Assembly: GCA_949318235.1 (NCBI GenBank) | Contig: OX439131.1 | Location: 15,841,434 to 15,905,433, forward strand | Origin: Ecdyonurus torrentis | Taxonomy: Eukaryota; Arthropoda; Insecta; Ephemeroptera; Heptageniidae | Direction of reading: 5' to 3' | DNA length: 64,000 nucleotides | Shown here: positions 1 to 11,582 of the stretch, piece by piece | How the letters are laid out: every line of letters starts with the position of its first letter | Numbering within the stretch: position 1 is the stretch's first letter | The notes under the pieces: model-generated | What the model was told of the DNA's origin: nothing | Databases searched by the model: none | Seen by the model: only the letters and a program-made list of their open reading frames with translations | Translations under genes and position numbers: made by a program

Positions 1-66
1 GTAATTACTGGAAGCTCTAAAACCAAAAGTACGAAAACAATTACTTAATGTTATTTCATCAACCTT

Positions 67-85
67 TTCAAATTGTTAATTTGAA
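67..85. repeat. 19-bp inverted repeat in the monomer (TTCAAATT-GTT-AATTTGAA)
   Basis: Two perfect 8-bp arms flank a 3-bp centre. The same element recurs once per monomer at the same phase (about +66). In a large subset of monomers the innermost arm base is changed (gttgattt instead of gttaattt), or the centre reads gtttattt (for example near 10095 and 23556), which shortens the arm. It could be a dimeric protein-binding site or simply A+T-rich symmetry. No function is shown. Confidence 0.9.
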
Positions 86-194
86 CCTCCCATATACCTC
101 TTTTCATTCACATAATAACATTTGAGTATTTGCAGCAACTTCTTATTTTCACATTTTTTCCATAAGTTAACATGGAAAAAAGTTTAAGTTTTTC

Positions 195-212
195 TTATTT
201 TGGCCAAAATAA
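195..212. repeat. 18-bp perfect dyad TTATTTTGGCCAAAATAA
   Basis: The sequence equals its own reverse complement over 18 bp, with GGCC at the centre. It recurs once per monomer in most monomers. A second subtype carries gctattttcgcc, gctatttttgcc or gctattttcgac here, which breaks the symmetry at the centre. The broken form usually travels with other subtype markers: 'aacacg' near the monomer start and 'gttggcaagc' near its end. A sequence-specific dimer site is possible but unproven. Confidence 0.92.
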
Positions 213-219
213 CATACTA

Positions 220-300
220 AACGCCAATGAAAGTAATCGGGCAGGCTAGAGATTGGCGAGCGAGGCAACTTGGAAGTACAAGCACCACAGCTGCTTCTTT
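220..300. other. G+C-rich CpG segment of the monomer, ending in CAGCTG
   Basis: This segment is about half G+C, against about a quarter in the rest of the monomer. It carries most of the monomer's CpG dinucleotides (acgcc, atcgg, ggcgagcgagg) and the palindromic hexamer CAGCTG at 288-293. The CpG positions are among the most variable sites between monomers, mostly as TG or CA alternatives (for example gtcgg/gttgg, gcgag/gcaag, gcgagg/gtgagg). Confidence 0.85.
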
Positions 301-1252
301 TATAGTTAAATTTGTAATTACTGGAAGCTCCAAAACAAAAAACACGAAAACAATTACTTAATGTTATTTCATCAACCCTTTCAAATTGTTAATTTGAACC
401 TCCCATATACCTCTTTTCATTCACATAATAACATTTGAGTATTTGCAGCAACTTCTTAGTTTCACATTTTTCTCAAAAGTTAACATGGAAAAAAGGTTGA
501 GTTTTTGCTATTTTCGCCAAAATAACATACTTAACGCCAATGAAAGTAATCGGGCAGGCTAGAGGTTGGCAAGCGAGGCAACTTGGAAGTACAAGCACCA
601 CAGCTGCTTTTTTTATAGTTAAATTTGTAATTACTTGAAGCTCTGAAACAAAAAGTACGAAAACAATTACTTAATGTTATTTCATCAACCTTTTCAAATT
701 GTTAATTTGAACCTCCCATATACCTCTTTTCATTCACATAATAACATTTGAGTATTTGCAGCAACTTCTTATTTTCACATTTTTCCCATAAGTTAACATG
801 GAAAAAAGTTTGAGTTTTTCTTATTTTGGCCAAAATAACATACTTAACGCCAAAGAAAGTAATCGGGCAGGCTACAGGTCGGTGAGCGAGGCAACTTGGA
901 AGTACAAGCACCACAGCTGCTTCCTTTATAGTTAAATTTATAATTACTGGAAGCTCCAAAACAAAAAGTACGAAAACAATTACTTAATGTTATTTCATCA
1001 ACCTTTTCAAATTGTTGATTTGAACCTCCCATATACCTCTTTTCATTCACATAATAACATTTGAGTATTTGCAGCAACTTCTTATTTTCACATTTTTCCC
1101 ATAAGTTAACATGGAAAGAAGTTTGAGTTTTTCTTATTTTGGCCAAAATAACATACTAAACGCCAATGAAAGTAATCGGGCAGGCTAGAGGTCGGCGAGC
1201 GAGGCAACTTGGAAGTACAAGCACCACAGCTGCTTCTTTTATAGTTAAATTT

Positions 1253-2818
1253 GTAATTACTGGAAGCTCCAAAACTAAAAACACGAAAACAATTACTTAA
1301 TGTTATTTCATCAACCTTTTCAAATTGTTAATTTGAACGTCCCATATACCTCTTTTCATTCACATAATAACATTTGAGTATTTGCAGCAACTTCTTAGTT
1401 TCACATTTTTCTCATAAGTTAACATGGAAAAAAGTTTGAGTTTTTGCTATTTTCGCCAAAATAACATACTTAACGCCAATGAAAATAATCGGGCAGGCTA
1501 GAGGTTGGCAAGCGGGGCAACTTGGAAGTACAAGCACCACAGCTGCTTCTTTTATGGTTAAATTTGTAATTACTGGAAGCTCTAAAACAAAAAGTACGAA
1601 AACAATTACTTAATGTTATTTCATCAACCTTTTCAAATTGTTAATTTGAACCTCCCATATACCTCTTTTCATTCACATAATAACATTTGAGTATTTGCAG
1701 CAACTTCTTAGTTTCACATTTTTCCCATAAGTTAATATGGAAAAAAGTTTGAGTTTTTCTTATTTTGGCCAAAATAACATACTTAACGCCAATGAAAGTA
1801 ATCGGGCAGGCTAGAGGTTGGCGAGCGAGGCAACTTGGAAGTACAAGCACCACAGCTGCTACTTTTATAGTTAAATTTGTAATTACTGGAAGCTCTAAAA
1901 CAAAAAGTACGAAAACAATTACTTAATGTTATTTAATCAACCTTTTCAAATTGTTGATTTGAACTTCCCATATACCTCTTTTCATTCACATAATAACATT
2001 TGAGTATTTGCAGCAACTTCATAGTTTCTAATTTTTTCCATAAGTTAACATGGAAAAAAGTTTGAGTTTTTCCTTATTTTGGCCAAAATAACATACTAAA
2101 CGCCAATGAAAGTAATCGGGCAGGCTACAGGTCGGCGAGCGAGGCAACTTGGAAGTACAAGCACCACAGCTGCTTCTTTTATAGTTAAATTTGTAATTAC
2201 TGGAAGCTCCAAAACAAAAAGTACGAAAACAATTACTTAATGTTATTTCATCAACCTTTTCAAATTGTTGATTTGAACCTCCCATATACCTCTTTTCATT
2301 CACATAATAACATTTGAGTATTTGCAGCAACTTCATAGTTTCACATTTTTTCCATAAGTTAACATGGAAAAAAGTTTGAGTTTTTCTTATTTTGGCCAAA
2401 ATAACATACTAAACGCCAAAGAAAGTAATCAGGCAGGCTAGAGGTCGGCAAGCGAGGCAACTTGGAAGTACAAGCACCACAGCTGCTTCTTTTATAGTTA
2501 AATTTGTAATTACTAGAAGCTCCAAAACAAAAAACACGAAAACAATTACTTAATGTTATTTCATCAACCTTTTCAAATTGTTAATTTGAACCTCCCATAT
2601 ACCTCTTTTCATTCACATAATAACATTTGAGTATTTACAGCAACTTATTAGTTTCACATTTTTCTCATAAGTTAACATGGAAAAAAGTTTGAGTTTTTGC
2701 TATTTTCGACAAAATAACATACTTAACGCAAATAAAAGTAATCGGGCAGGCTAGAGGTTGGCAAGCGAGGCAACTTGGAAGTACAAGCACCACAGCTGCT
2801 TCTTTTATAGTTAAATTT
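1253..2818 (+). repeat. 5-monomer HOR, first copy in alpha (1,566 bp)
   Basis: Monomers 5-9. The same order restarts at 2819, marked by aaactaaaaacacg with gaaaataatc in the first monomer and by the extra C (tttttcctt, 2072-2073) in the third. The extra C makes that monomer 314 bp and the HOR 1,566 bp. Confidence 0.9.
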
Positions 2819-3758
2819 GTAATTACTGGAAGCTCCAAAACTAAAAACACGAAAACAATTACTTAATGTTATTTCATCAACCTTTTCAAATTGTTAATTT
2901 GAACCTCCCATATACCTCTTTTCATTCACATAATAACATTTGAGTATTTGCAGCAACTTCTTAGTTTCACATTTTTCTCATAAGTTAACATGGAAAAAAG
3001 TTTGAGTTTTTGCTATTTTCGCCAAAATAACATACTTAACGCCAATGAAAATAATCGGGCAGGCTAGAGGTTGGCAAGCGGGGCAGCTTGGAAGTACAAG
3101 CACCACAGCTGCTTCTTTTATAGTTAAATTTGTAATTACTGGAAGCTCTAAAACAAAAAGTACGAAAACAATTACTTAATGTTATTTCATCAACCTTTTC
3201 AAATTGTTAATTTGAACCTCCCATATACCTCTTTTCATTCACATAATAACATTTGAGTATTTGCAGCAACTTCTTAGTTTCACATTTTTCCCATAAGTTA
3301 ATATGGAAAAAAGTTTGAGTTTTTCTTATTTTGGCCAAAATAACATACTTAACGCCAATGAAAGTAATCGGGCAGGCTAGAGGTTGGCGAGCGAGGCAAC
3401 TTGGAAGTACAAGCACCACAGCTGCTACTTTTATAGTTAAATTTGTAATTACTGGAAGCTCTAAAACAAAAAGTACGAAAACAATTACTTAATGTTATTT
3501 AATCAACCTTTTCAAATTGTTGATTTGAACTTCCCATATACCTCTTTTCATTCACATAATAACATTTGAGTATTTGCAGCAACTTCATAGTTTCTAATTT
3601 TTTCCATAAGTTAACATGGAAAAAAGTTTGAGTTTTTCCTTATTTTGGCCAAAATAACATACTAAACGCCAATGAAAGTAATCGGGCAGGCTACAGGTCG
3701 GCGAGCGAGGCAACTTGGAAGTACAAGCACCACAGCTGCTTCTTTTATAGTTAAATTT
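2819..3758 (+). repeat. 5-monomer HOR, truncated second copy in alpha
   Basis: Only monomers 10-12 of the second HOR copy are present before the array switches to the order found at 17845 in beta. The complete second copy exists in beta (13149-14714) and gamma (30364-31929). Confidence 0.85.
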
Positions 3759-3836
3759 GTAATTACTGGAAGCTCCAAAACAAAAAGTACGAAAACAATT
3801 ACTTAATGTTATTTCATCAACCTTTTCAAATTGTTA
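3695..3836. other. Junction: 12-monomer block absent from alpha
   Basis: Left of here the sequence follows beta at an offset of 10,330 (diagnostic gctacagg at 3690-3696). From 3836 it follows beta at an offset of 14,086 (gttaattt, then ctctttttattc). The difference, 3,756 bp, is 12 monomers. The exact breakpoint is hidden within identical sequence between these markers. Confidence 0.82.
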
Positions 3837-4058
3837 ATTTGAACCTCCCATATACCTCTTTTTATTCACATAATAACATTTGAGTATTTGCAGCAACTTC
3901 TTAGTTTCACATTTTTCCCATAAGTTATTATGGTAAAAAGTTTGAGTTTTTGCTATTTTCGCCAAAATAACATACTTAACGCCAATGAAAGTAATCGGGC
4001 AGGCTAGAGGTCGGTGAGCGAGGCAACTTGGAAGTACAAGCACCACAGCTGCTTCTTT

Positions 4059-4066
4059 TATAAATA
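4059..4066 (+). other. TATAAATA variant in a monomer subset
   Basis: Where most monomers read ttatagttaaattt, a few read ttataaataaattt, creating TATAAATA. Further copies are at 4999-5006, 19085-19092, 36300-36307 and 40997-41004. The paralogues of the present site at about 18150, 35360 and 40055 read ttttttaaataaa instead. It resembles a TATA element, but nothing else supports a promoter. Confidence 0.35.
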
Positions 4067-6576
4067 AATTTGTAATTACTGGAAGCTCCAAAACAAAAAT
4101 TACGAAAACAATTACTTAATGTTATTTCATCAACCTTTTCAAATTGTTAATTTGAACCTCCCATATACCTCTTTTCATTCACATAATAACATTTGAGTAT
4201 TTGCAGCAACTTCATAGTTTCACATTTTTCTCATAAGTTAACATGGAAAAAAGTTTGAGTTTTTGCTATTTTCGCCAAAATAACATACTTAACGCCAATG
4301 AAAGTAATCGGGCAGGCTAGAGGTCGGCGAGCGAGGCAACTTGGAAGTACAAGCACCACAGCTGCTTCTTTTATAGTTAAATTTGTAAGTACTGGAAGCT
4401 CCAAAAAAAAAAACACGAAAACAATTACTTAATGTTATTTCATCAACCTTTTCAAATTGTTAATTTGAACCTTCCATATACCTCTTTTCATTCACATAAT
4501 AACATTTAAGTATTTACAGCAACTTCTTAGTTTCACATTTTTCTCATAAGTTAACATGGAAAAAAGTTTGAATTTTTTGCTATTTTCGCCAAAATAACAT
4601 ACTTAACGCCAATGAAAGTAATCGGGCAGGCTAGAGGTCGGCGAGCGAGGCAACTTGGAAGTACAAGCACCACAGCTGCTTCTTTTATAGTTAAATTTGT
4701 AATTACTGGAAGCTCTAAAACAAAAAGTACGAAAACAATTACTTAATGTTATTTCATCAACCTTTTCAAATTGTTAATTTGAACCTCCCATATACCTCTT
4801 TTCATTCACATAATAACATTTGAGTATTTGCAGCAACTTCTTATTTTCACATTTTTCCCATAAGTTAACATGGAAAAAAGTTTGAGTTTTTCTTATTTTA
4901 GCCAAAATAACATACTAAACTCCAATAAAAGTAATCGGGCAGGCTAGAGGTCGGCGAGCGAGGCAACTTGGAAGTACAAGCACCACAGCTGCTTCTTTTA
5001 TAAATAAATTTGTAATTACTGGAAGCTCCAAAACAAAAAGTACGAAAACAATTACTTAATGTTATTTCATCAATCTTTTCAAATTGTTGATTTGAACCTC
5101 CCATATACCTCTTTTCATTCACATAATAACATATGAGTATTTGCAGCAACTTTATAGTTTCACATTTTTTCCATAAGTTAACATGGAAAAAAGTTTGAGT
5201 TTTTCTTATTTTGGCCAAAATAACATACTAAACGCCAATGAAAGTAATCGGGCAGGCTACAGGTCGGCGAGCAAGGCAACTTTGAAGTACAAGCAACACA
5301 GCTGCTTCTTTTATAGTTAAATTTGTAATTACTGGAAGCTCCAAAACAAAAAGTACGAAAACAATTACTTAATGTTATTTCATCAACCTTTTCAAATTGT
5401 TAATTTGAACCTCCCATATACCTCTTTTCATTCACATAATAACATTTGAGTATTTGCAGCAACTTCTTAGTTTCACATTTTTCCCATAAGTTAATATGGA
5501 AAAAAGTTTGAGTTTTTCTTATTTTGGCCAAAATAACATACTTAACGCCGATAAAAGTAATCAGGCAGGCTAGAGGTCGGCGAGCGAGGCAACTTGGAAG
5601 TACAAGCACCACAGCTGCTACTTTTATAGTTAAATTTGTAATTACTGGAAGCTCCAAAACAAAAAGTACGAAAACAATTACTTAATGTTATTTCATCAAC
5701 CTTTTCAAATTGTTAATTTGAACCTCCCATATACCTCTTTTCATTCACATAATAACATTTGAGTATTTGCAGCAACTTCTTAGTTTCACATTTTTCTCAT
5801 AAGTTAACATGGAAAAAAGTTTGAGTTTTTGCTATGTTTGCCAAAATAACATACTTAACGCCAATGAAAGTAATCGGGCAGGCTAGAGGTTGGCAAGCGA
5901 GGCAACTTGGAAGTACAAGCACCACAGCTGCTTCTTTTATAGTTAAATTTGTAATTACTGGGAGCTCTAAAACAAAAAGTATGAAAACAAATTATTAATG
6001 TTATTTCATCAACCTTTTCAAATTGTTAATTTAAACCTCCCATATACCTCTTTCCATTCACATAATAACATTTGAGTATTTGCAGCAACTTCATAGTTTC
6101 ACATTTTTCCCATAAGTTAATATGGAAAAAAGTTTGAGTTTTTCTTATTTTGGCCAAAATAACATACTTAACGCCAATGAAAGTAATCGGGCAGGCTAGA
6201 GGTCGGCGAGCGAGGCAACTTGGAAGTACAAGCACCACAGCTGCTACTTTTATAGTTAAATTTGTAATTACTGGAAGCTCCAAAACAAAAAGTACGAAAA
6301 CAATTACTTAATGTTATTTCATCAACCTTTTCAAATTGTTGATTTGAACCTCCCATATACCTCTTTTCATTCACATAATAACATTTGAGTATTTGCAGCA
6401 ACTACTTAGTTTCACATTTTTTCCATAAGTTAACATTGAAAAAAGTTTGAGTTTTTGTTATTTTGGCCAAAATAACATACTTAACGCCAATGAAAGTAAT
6501 CGGGCAGGCTAGAGGTTGGCAAGCGAGGCAACTTGGAAGTACAAGCACCACAGCTGCTTCTTTTATAGTTAAATTT

Positions 6577-8141
6577 GTAATTACTGGAAGCTCTAAAACA
6601 AAAACTACGAAAACAATTACTTAATGTTATTTCATCAACCTTTTCAAATTGTTAATTTGAACCTCCCATTTACTTCTTTTCATTCACATAATAACATTTG
6701 AGTATTTGCAGCAACTTCTTATTTTCACATTTTTCCCATAAGTTAATATGGAAAAAAGTTTGAGTTTTTCTTATTTTGGCCAAAATAACATAATTAACGC
6801 CAATGAAAGTAATCGGGCAGGCTAGAGGTCGGCGAGCGAGGCAACTTGGAAGTACAAGCACCACAGCTGCTACTTTTATAGTTAAATTTGTAATTACTGG
6901 AAGCTCCAAAACAAAAAGTACGAAAACAATTACTTAATGTTATTTCATCAACCTTTTCAAATTGTTGATTTGAACCTCCCATATACCTCTTTTCATTCAC
7001 ATAATAACATTTGAGTATTTGCAGCAACTTTATAGTTTCACATTTTTTCCATAAGTTAACATGGAAAAAAGTTTGAGTTTTTCTTATTTTGGCCAAAATA
7101 ACATACTAAACGCCAATGAAAGTAATCGGGCAGGCTAGAGATTGGCGAGCAAGGCAACTTGGAAGTACAAGCACCACAGCTGCTTCTTTTATAGTTAAAT
7201 TTGTAATTACTGGAAGCTCCAAAACAAAAAACACGAAAACAATTACTTAATGTTATTTCATCAACCTTTTCAAATTGTTAATTTGAACCTCCCATATACC
7301 TCTTTTCATTCACATAATAACATTTGAGTATTTGCAGCAACTTCTTAGTTTCACATTTTTCTCATAAGTTAACATGGAAAAAAGTTTCAGTTTTTGCTAT
7401 TTTTGCCAAAATAACATACTTAACGCCAATGAAAGTAATCGGGCAGGCTAGAGGTTGGCAAGCGAGGCAACTTGGAAGTACAAGCACCACAGCTGCTTCT
7501 TTTATAGTTAAATTTGTAATTACTGGAAGCTCTAAAACAAAAAGTATGAAAACAAATACTTAATGTTATTTCATCAACCTTTTCAAATTGTTAATTTGAA
7601 CCTCCCATATACCTCTTTTCATTCACATAATAACATTTGAGTATTTGCAGCAACTTCATAGTTTCACATTTTTCCCATAAGTTAATATGGAAAAAAGTTT
7701 GAGTTTTTCTTATTTTGGCCAAAATAACATACTTAACGCCAATGAAAGTAATCGGGCAGGCTAGAGGTCGGCGAGCGAGGCAACTTGGAAGTACAAGCAC
7801 CACAGCTGCTACTTTTATAGTTAAATTTGTAATTACTGGAAGCTCCAAAACAAAAAGTACGAAAACAATTACTTAATGTTATTTCATCAACCTTTTCAAA
7901 TTGTTGATTTGAACCTCCCACATACCTCTTTTCATTCACGTAATAACATTTGAGTATTTGCAGCAACTTCTTATTTTCACATTTTTCCCATAAGTTAACA
8001 TGGAAAAAAGTTCGAGTTTTTCTTATTTTGGCCAAAATAACATACTAAACGCCAATGAAAGTAATCGGGCAGGCTACAGGTCGGCGAGTGAGGCAACTTG
8101 GAAGTACAAGCACCACAGCTGCTACTTTTATAGTTAAATTT
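6577..8141 (+). repeat. 5-monomer HOR type 2, copy 1 in alpha (1,565 bp)
   Basis: Monomers 22-26 repeat as monomers 27-31 starting at 8142. Shared tags are catttac with cataattaacg in the first monomer, aactttatag with gagattggcgagcaagg in the second, and cccacatacc with cacgtaat in the fifth. Confidence 0.87.
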
Positions 8142-9705
8142 GTAATTACTGGAAGCTCCAAAACAAAAAGTACGAAAACAATTACTTAATGTTATTTCAT
8201 CAACCTTTTCAAATTGTTAATTTGAACCTCCCATTTACCTCTTTTCATTCACATAATAACATTTGAGTATTTGCAGCAACTTCTTATTTTCACATTTTTC
8301 CCATAAGTTAATATGGAAAAAAGTTTGAGTTTTTTTTATTTTGGCCAAAATAACATAATTAACGCCAATGAAAGTAATCGGGCAGGCTAGAGGTCGGCGA
8401 GCGAGGCAACTTGGAAGTACAAGCACCACAGCTGCTACTTTTATAGTTAAATTTGTAATTACTGGAAGCTCCAAAACAAAAAGTACGAAAACAATTACTT
8501 AATGTTATTTCATCAACCTTTTCAAATTGTTGATTTGAACCTCCCATATACCTCTTTTCATTCACATAATAACATTTGAGTATTTGCAGCAACTTTATAG
8601 TTTCACATTTTTTCCATAAGTTAACATGGAAAAAAGTTTGAGTTTTTCTTATTTTGGCCAAAATAACATACTAAACGCCAATGAAAGTAATCGGGCAGGC
8701 TAGAGATTGGCGAGCAAGGCAACTTGGAAGTACAAGCACCACAGCTGCTTCTTTTATAGTTAAATTTGTAATTACTGGAAGCTCCAAAACAAAAAACACG
8801 AAAACAATTACTTAATGTTATTTCATCAACCTTTTCAAATTGTTAATTTGAACCTCCCATATACCTCTTTTCATTCACATAATAACATTTGAGTATTTGC
8901 AGCAACTTCTTAGTTTCACATTTTCTCATAAGTTAACATGGAAAAAAGTTTGAGTTTTTGCTATTTTTGCCAAAATAACATACTTAACGCCAATGAAAGT
9001 AATTGGGCAGGCTAGAGGTTGGCAAGCGAGGCAACTTGGAAGTACAAGCACCACAGCTGCTTCTTTTATAGTTAAATTTGTAATTACTGGAAGCTCTAAA
9101 ACAAAAAGTATGAAAACAAATACTTAATGTTATTTCATCAACCTTTTCAAATTGTTAATTTGAACCTCCCATATACCTCTTTTCATTCACATAATAACAT
9201 TTTAGTATTTGCAGCAACTTCATAGTTTCACATTTTTCCCATAAGTTAATATGGAAAAAAGTTTGAGTTTTTCTTATTTTGGCCAAAATAACATACTTAA
9301 CGCCAATGAAAGTAATCAGGCAGGCTAGAGGTCGGCGAGCGAGGCAACTTGGAAGTACAAGCACCAGAACTGCTACTTTTATAGTTAAATTTGTAATTAC
9401 TGGAAGCTCCAAAACAAAAAGTACGAAAACAATTACTTAATGTTATTTCATCAACCTTTTCAAATTGTTGATTTGAACCTCCCACATACCTCTTTTCATT
9501 CACGTAATAACATTTGAGTATTTGCAGCAACTTCTTATTTTCACATTTTTCCCATAAGTTAACATGGAAAAAAGTTTGAGTTTTTCTTATTTTGGCCAAA
9601 ATAACATTCTAAACGCCAATGAAAGTAATCGGGCAGGCTACAGGTCGGCGAGTGAGGCAATTTGGAAGTACAAGCACCACAGCTGCTACTTTTATAGTTA
9701 AATTT
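8142..9705 (+). repeat. 5-monomer HOR type 2, copy 2 in alpha (1,564 bp)
   Basis: Second copy of the unit at 6577. It is one base shorter because the monomer at 8768 reads cacattttctcat, having lost a T. Another tag is caccagaactgc near 9363 in place of the usual caccacagctgc, which destroys CAGCTG in that monomer. Confidence 0.87.
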
Positions 9706-11582
9706 GTAATTACTGGAAGCTCCAAAACAAAAAGTACGAAAACAATTACTTAATGTTATTTCATCAACCTTTTCAAATTGTTGATTTGAACCTCCCATAT
9801 ACCTCTTTTCATTCACATAATAACATTTGAGTATTTGCAGCAACTTCATAGTTTCACATTTTTCCCATAAGTTAACATGGAAAAAGTTTGAGTTTTTCTT
9901 ATTTTGGCCAAAATAACATACTAAACGGCAATGAAATTAATCGGGCAGGCTAGAGGTCGAAGAGCGAGGCAACTTGGAAGTACAAGCACCACAGCTGCTT
10001 CTTTTATAGTTAAATTTGTAATTACTGGAAGCTCCAAAACAAAAAGTACGAAAACAATTACTTAATGTTATTTCATCAACCTTTTCAAATTGTTTATTTG
10101 AACCTCCCATATACCTCTTTTCATTCACATAATAACATTTGAGTATTTGCAGCAACTTCTTAGTTTCACATTTTTTCCATAAGTTAACATTGAAAAAAGT
10201 TTGAGTTTTTGTTATTTTCGCCAAAATAACATACTTAACGGCAATGAAAGTAATCGGGCAGGCTAGAGGTTGGCAAGCGAGGCAACTTGGAAGTACAAGC
10301 ACCACAGCTGCTTCTTTTATAGTTAAATTTGTAATTACTGGAAGCTCTAAAACCAAAAGTACGAAAACAATTACTTAATGTTATTTCATCAACCTTTTCA
10401 AATTGTTAATTTGAACCTCCCATATACCTCTTTTCATTCACATAATAACATTTGAGTATTTGCAGCAACTTCTTATTTTCACATTTTTTCCATAAGTTAA
10501 CATGGAAAAAAGTTTAAGTTTTTCTTATTTTGGCCAAAATAACATACTAAACGCCAATGAAAGTAATCGGGCAGGCTAGAGATTGGCGAGCGAGGCAACT
10601 TGGAAGTACAAGCACCACAGCTGCTTCTTTTATAGTTAAATTTGTAATTACTGGAAGCTCCAAAACAAAAAACACGAAAACAATTACTTAATGTTATTTC
10701 ATCAACCCTTTCAAATTGTTAATTTGAACCTCCCATATACCTCTTTTCATTCACATAATAACATTTGAGTATTTGCAGCAACTTCTTAGTTTCACATTTT
10801 TCTCAAAAGTTAACATGGAAAAAAGGTTGAGTTTTTGCTATTTTCGCCAAAATAACATACTTAACGCCAATGAAAGTAATCGGGCAGGCTAGAGGTTGGC
10901 AAGCGAGGCAACTTGGAAGTACAAGCACCACAGCTGCTTTTTTTATAGTTAAATTTGTAATTACTGGAAGCTCTGAAACAAAAAGTACGAAAACAATTAC
11001 TTAATGTTATTTCATCAACCTTTTCAAATTGTTAATTTGAACCTCCCATATACCTCTTTTCATTCACATAATAACATTTGAGTATTTGCAGCAACTTCTT
11101 ATTTTCACATTTTTCCCATAAGTTAACATGGAAAAAAGTTTGAGTTTTTCTTATTTTGGCCAAAATAACATACTTAACGCCAAAGAAAGTAATCGGGCAG
11201 GCTACAGGTCGGTGAGCGAGGCAACTTGGAAGTACAAGCACCACAGCTGCTTCCTTTATAGTTAAATTTATAATTACTGGAAGCTCCAAAACAAAAAGTA
11301 CGAAAACAATTACTTAATGTTATTTCATCAACCTTTTCAAATTGTTGATTTGAACCTCCCATATACCTCTTTTCATTCACATAATAACATTTGAGTATTT
11401 GCAGCAACTTCTTATTTTCACATTTTTCCCATAAGTTAACATGGAAAGAAGTTTGAGTTTTTCTTATTTTGGCCAAAATAACATACTAAACGCCAATGAA
11501 AGTAATCGGGCAGGCTAGAGGTCGGCGAGCGAGGCAACTTGGAAGTACAAGCACCACAGCTGCTTCTTTTATAGTTAAATTT

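Larger units (their letters stand above)
1..313 (+). repeat. Reference monomer 1 of the satellite
   Basis: This is the first full monomer and the reference for landmark positions. I count about 101 G+C in 313 bp (32%). Bases 1-60 hold A-rich tracts. Bases 67-85 form an inverted repeat and 86-105 are pyrimidine-rich. Bases 175-180 are an A tract and 195-212 are an 18-bp perfect dyad. About 220-300 is the G+C-rich, CpG-containing segment. Bases 301-313 return to A+T. The start is an arbitrary choice of phase. The length is close to two core-plus-short-linker nucleosome lengths, which is suggestive only. Confidence 0.95.
1..10330 (+). repeat. Large HOR unit alpha, 33 monomers
   Basis: The unit starts with the same monomer variant (aaaccaaaagtacg, then agtttaag) that recurs at 10331, 27546 and 45704. 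Monomers 1-12 match monomers 34-45 of beta at an offset of 10,330. Monomers 13-25 match monomers 58-70 at an offset of 14,086, so alpha lacks the 12 monomers that beta has between them (14089-17844). Two monomers at 7829-8454 have no counterpart in the core of beta. Monomers 28-33 match monomers 71-76. The left edge is the window edge, so whether this is the true unit start is set by comparison with the other copies. Confidence 0.88.

Noticed and set aside
46..215. Inverted pair ATGTTATTT (48-56) and AAATAACAT (207-215) as a hairpin
   Set aside because: Nine A+T-rich bases about 150 bp apart in a 68% A+T sequence are likely by chance.
222..245. Possible CENP-B box around aatcgggc
   Set aside because: Only the A..CGGG half fits the consensus NTTCGNNNNANNCGGGN. 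The TTCG half reads atga in the same spacing, so the essential bases are missing.
236..300. tRNA- or SINE-like segment with internal polymerase III boxes in the G+C-rich part
   Set aside because: No convincing A box and B box pair at the right spacing, and no cloverleaf could be drawn.
7324..7563. Plus-strand open frame of 79 codons (and its copy at 24539-24778)
   Set aside because: It opens from a TTG and exists only because of local variants in two 17,215-bp-spaced copies. Sister monomers carry stops in the same frame.
9937..10356. Longest open frames, minus strand, up to 139 codons (also 27152-27571 and 45310-45729), and the many frames of 60-127 codons elsewhere
   Set aside because: They are the same stretch of the satellite read again and again. 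Because 313 is not a multiple of three, each monomer shifts the frame. Variants interrupt or extend the frames freely, they overlap one another, and nothing suggests codon constraint.
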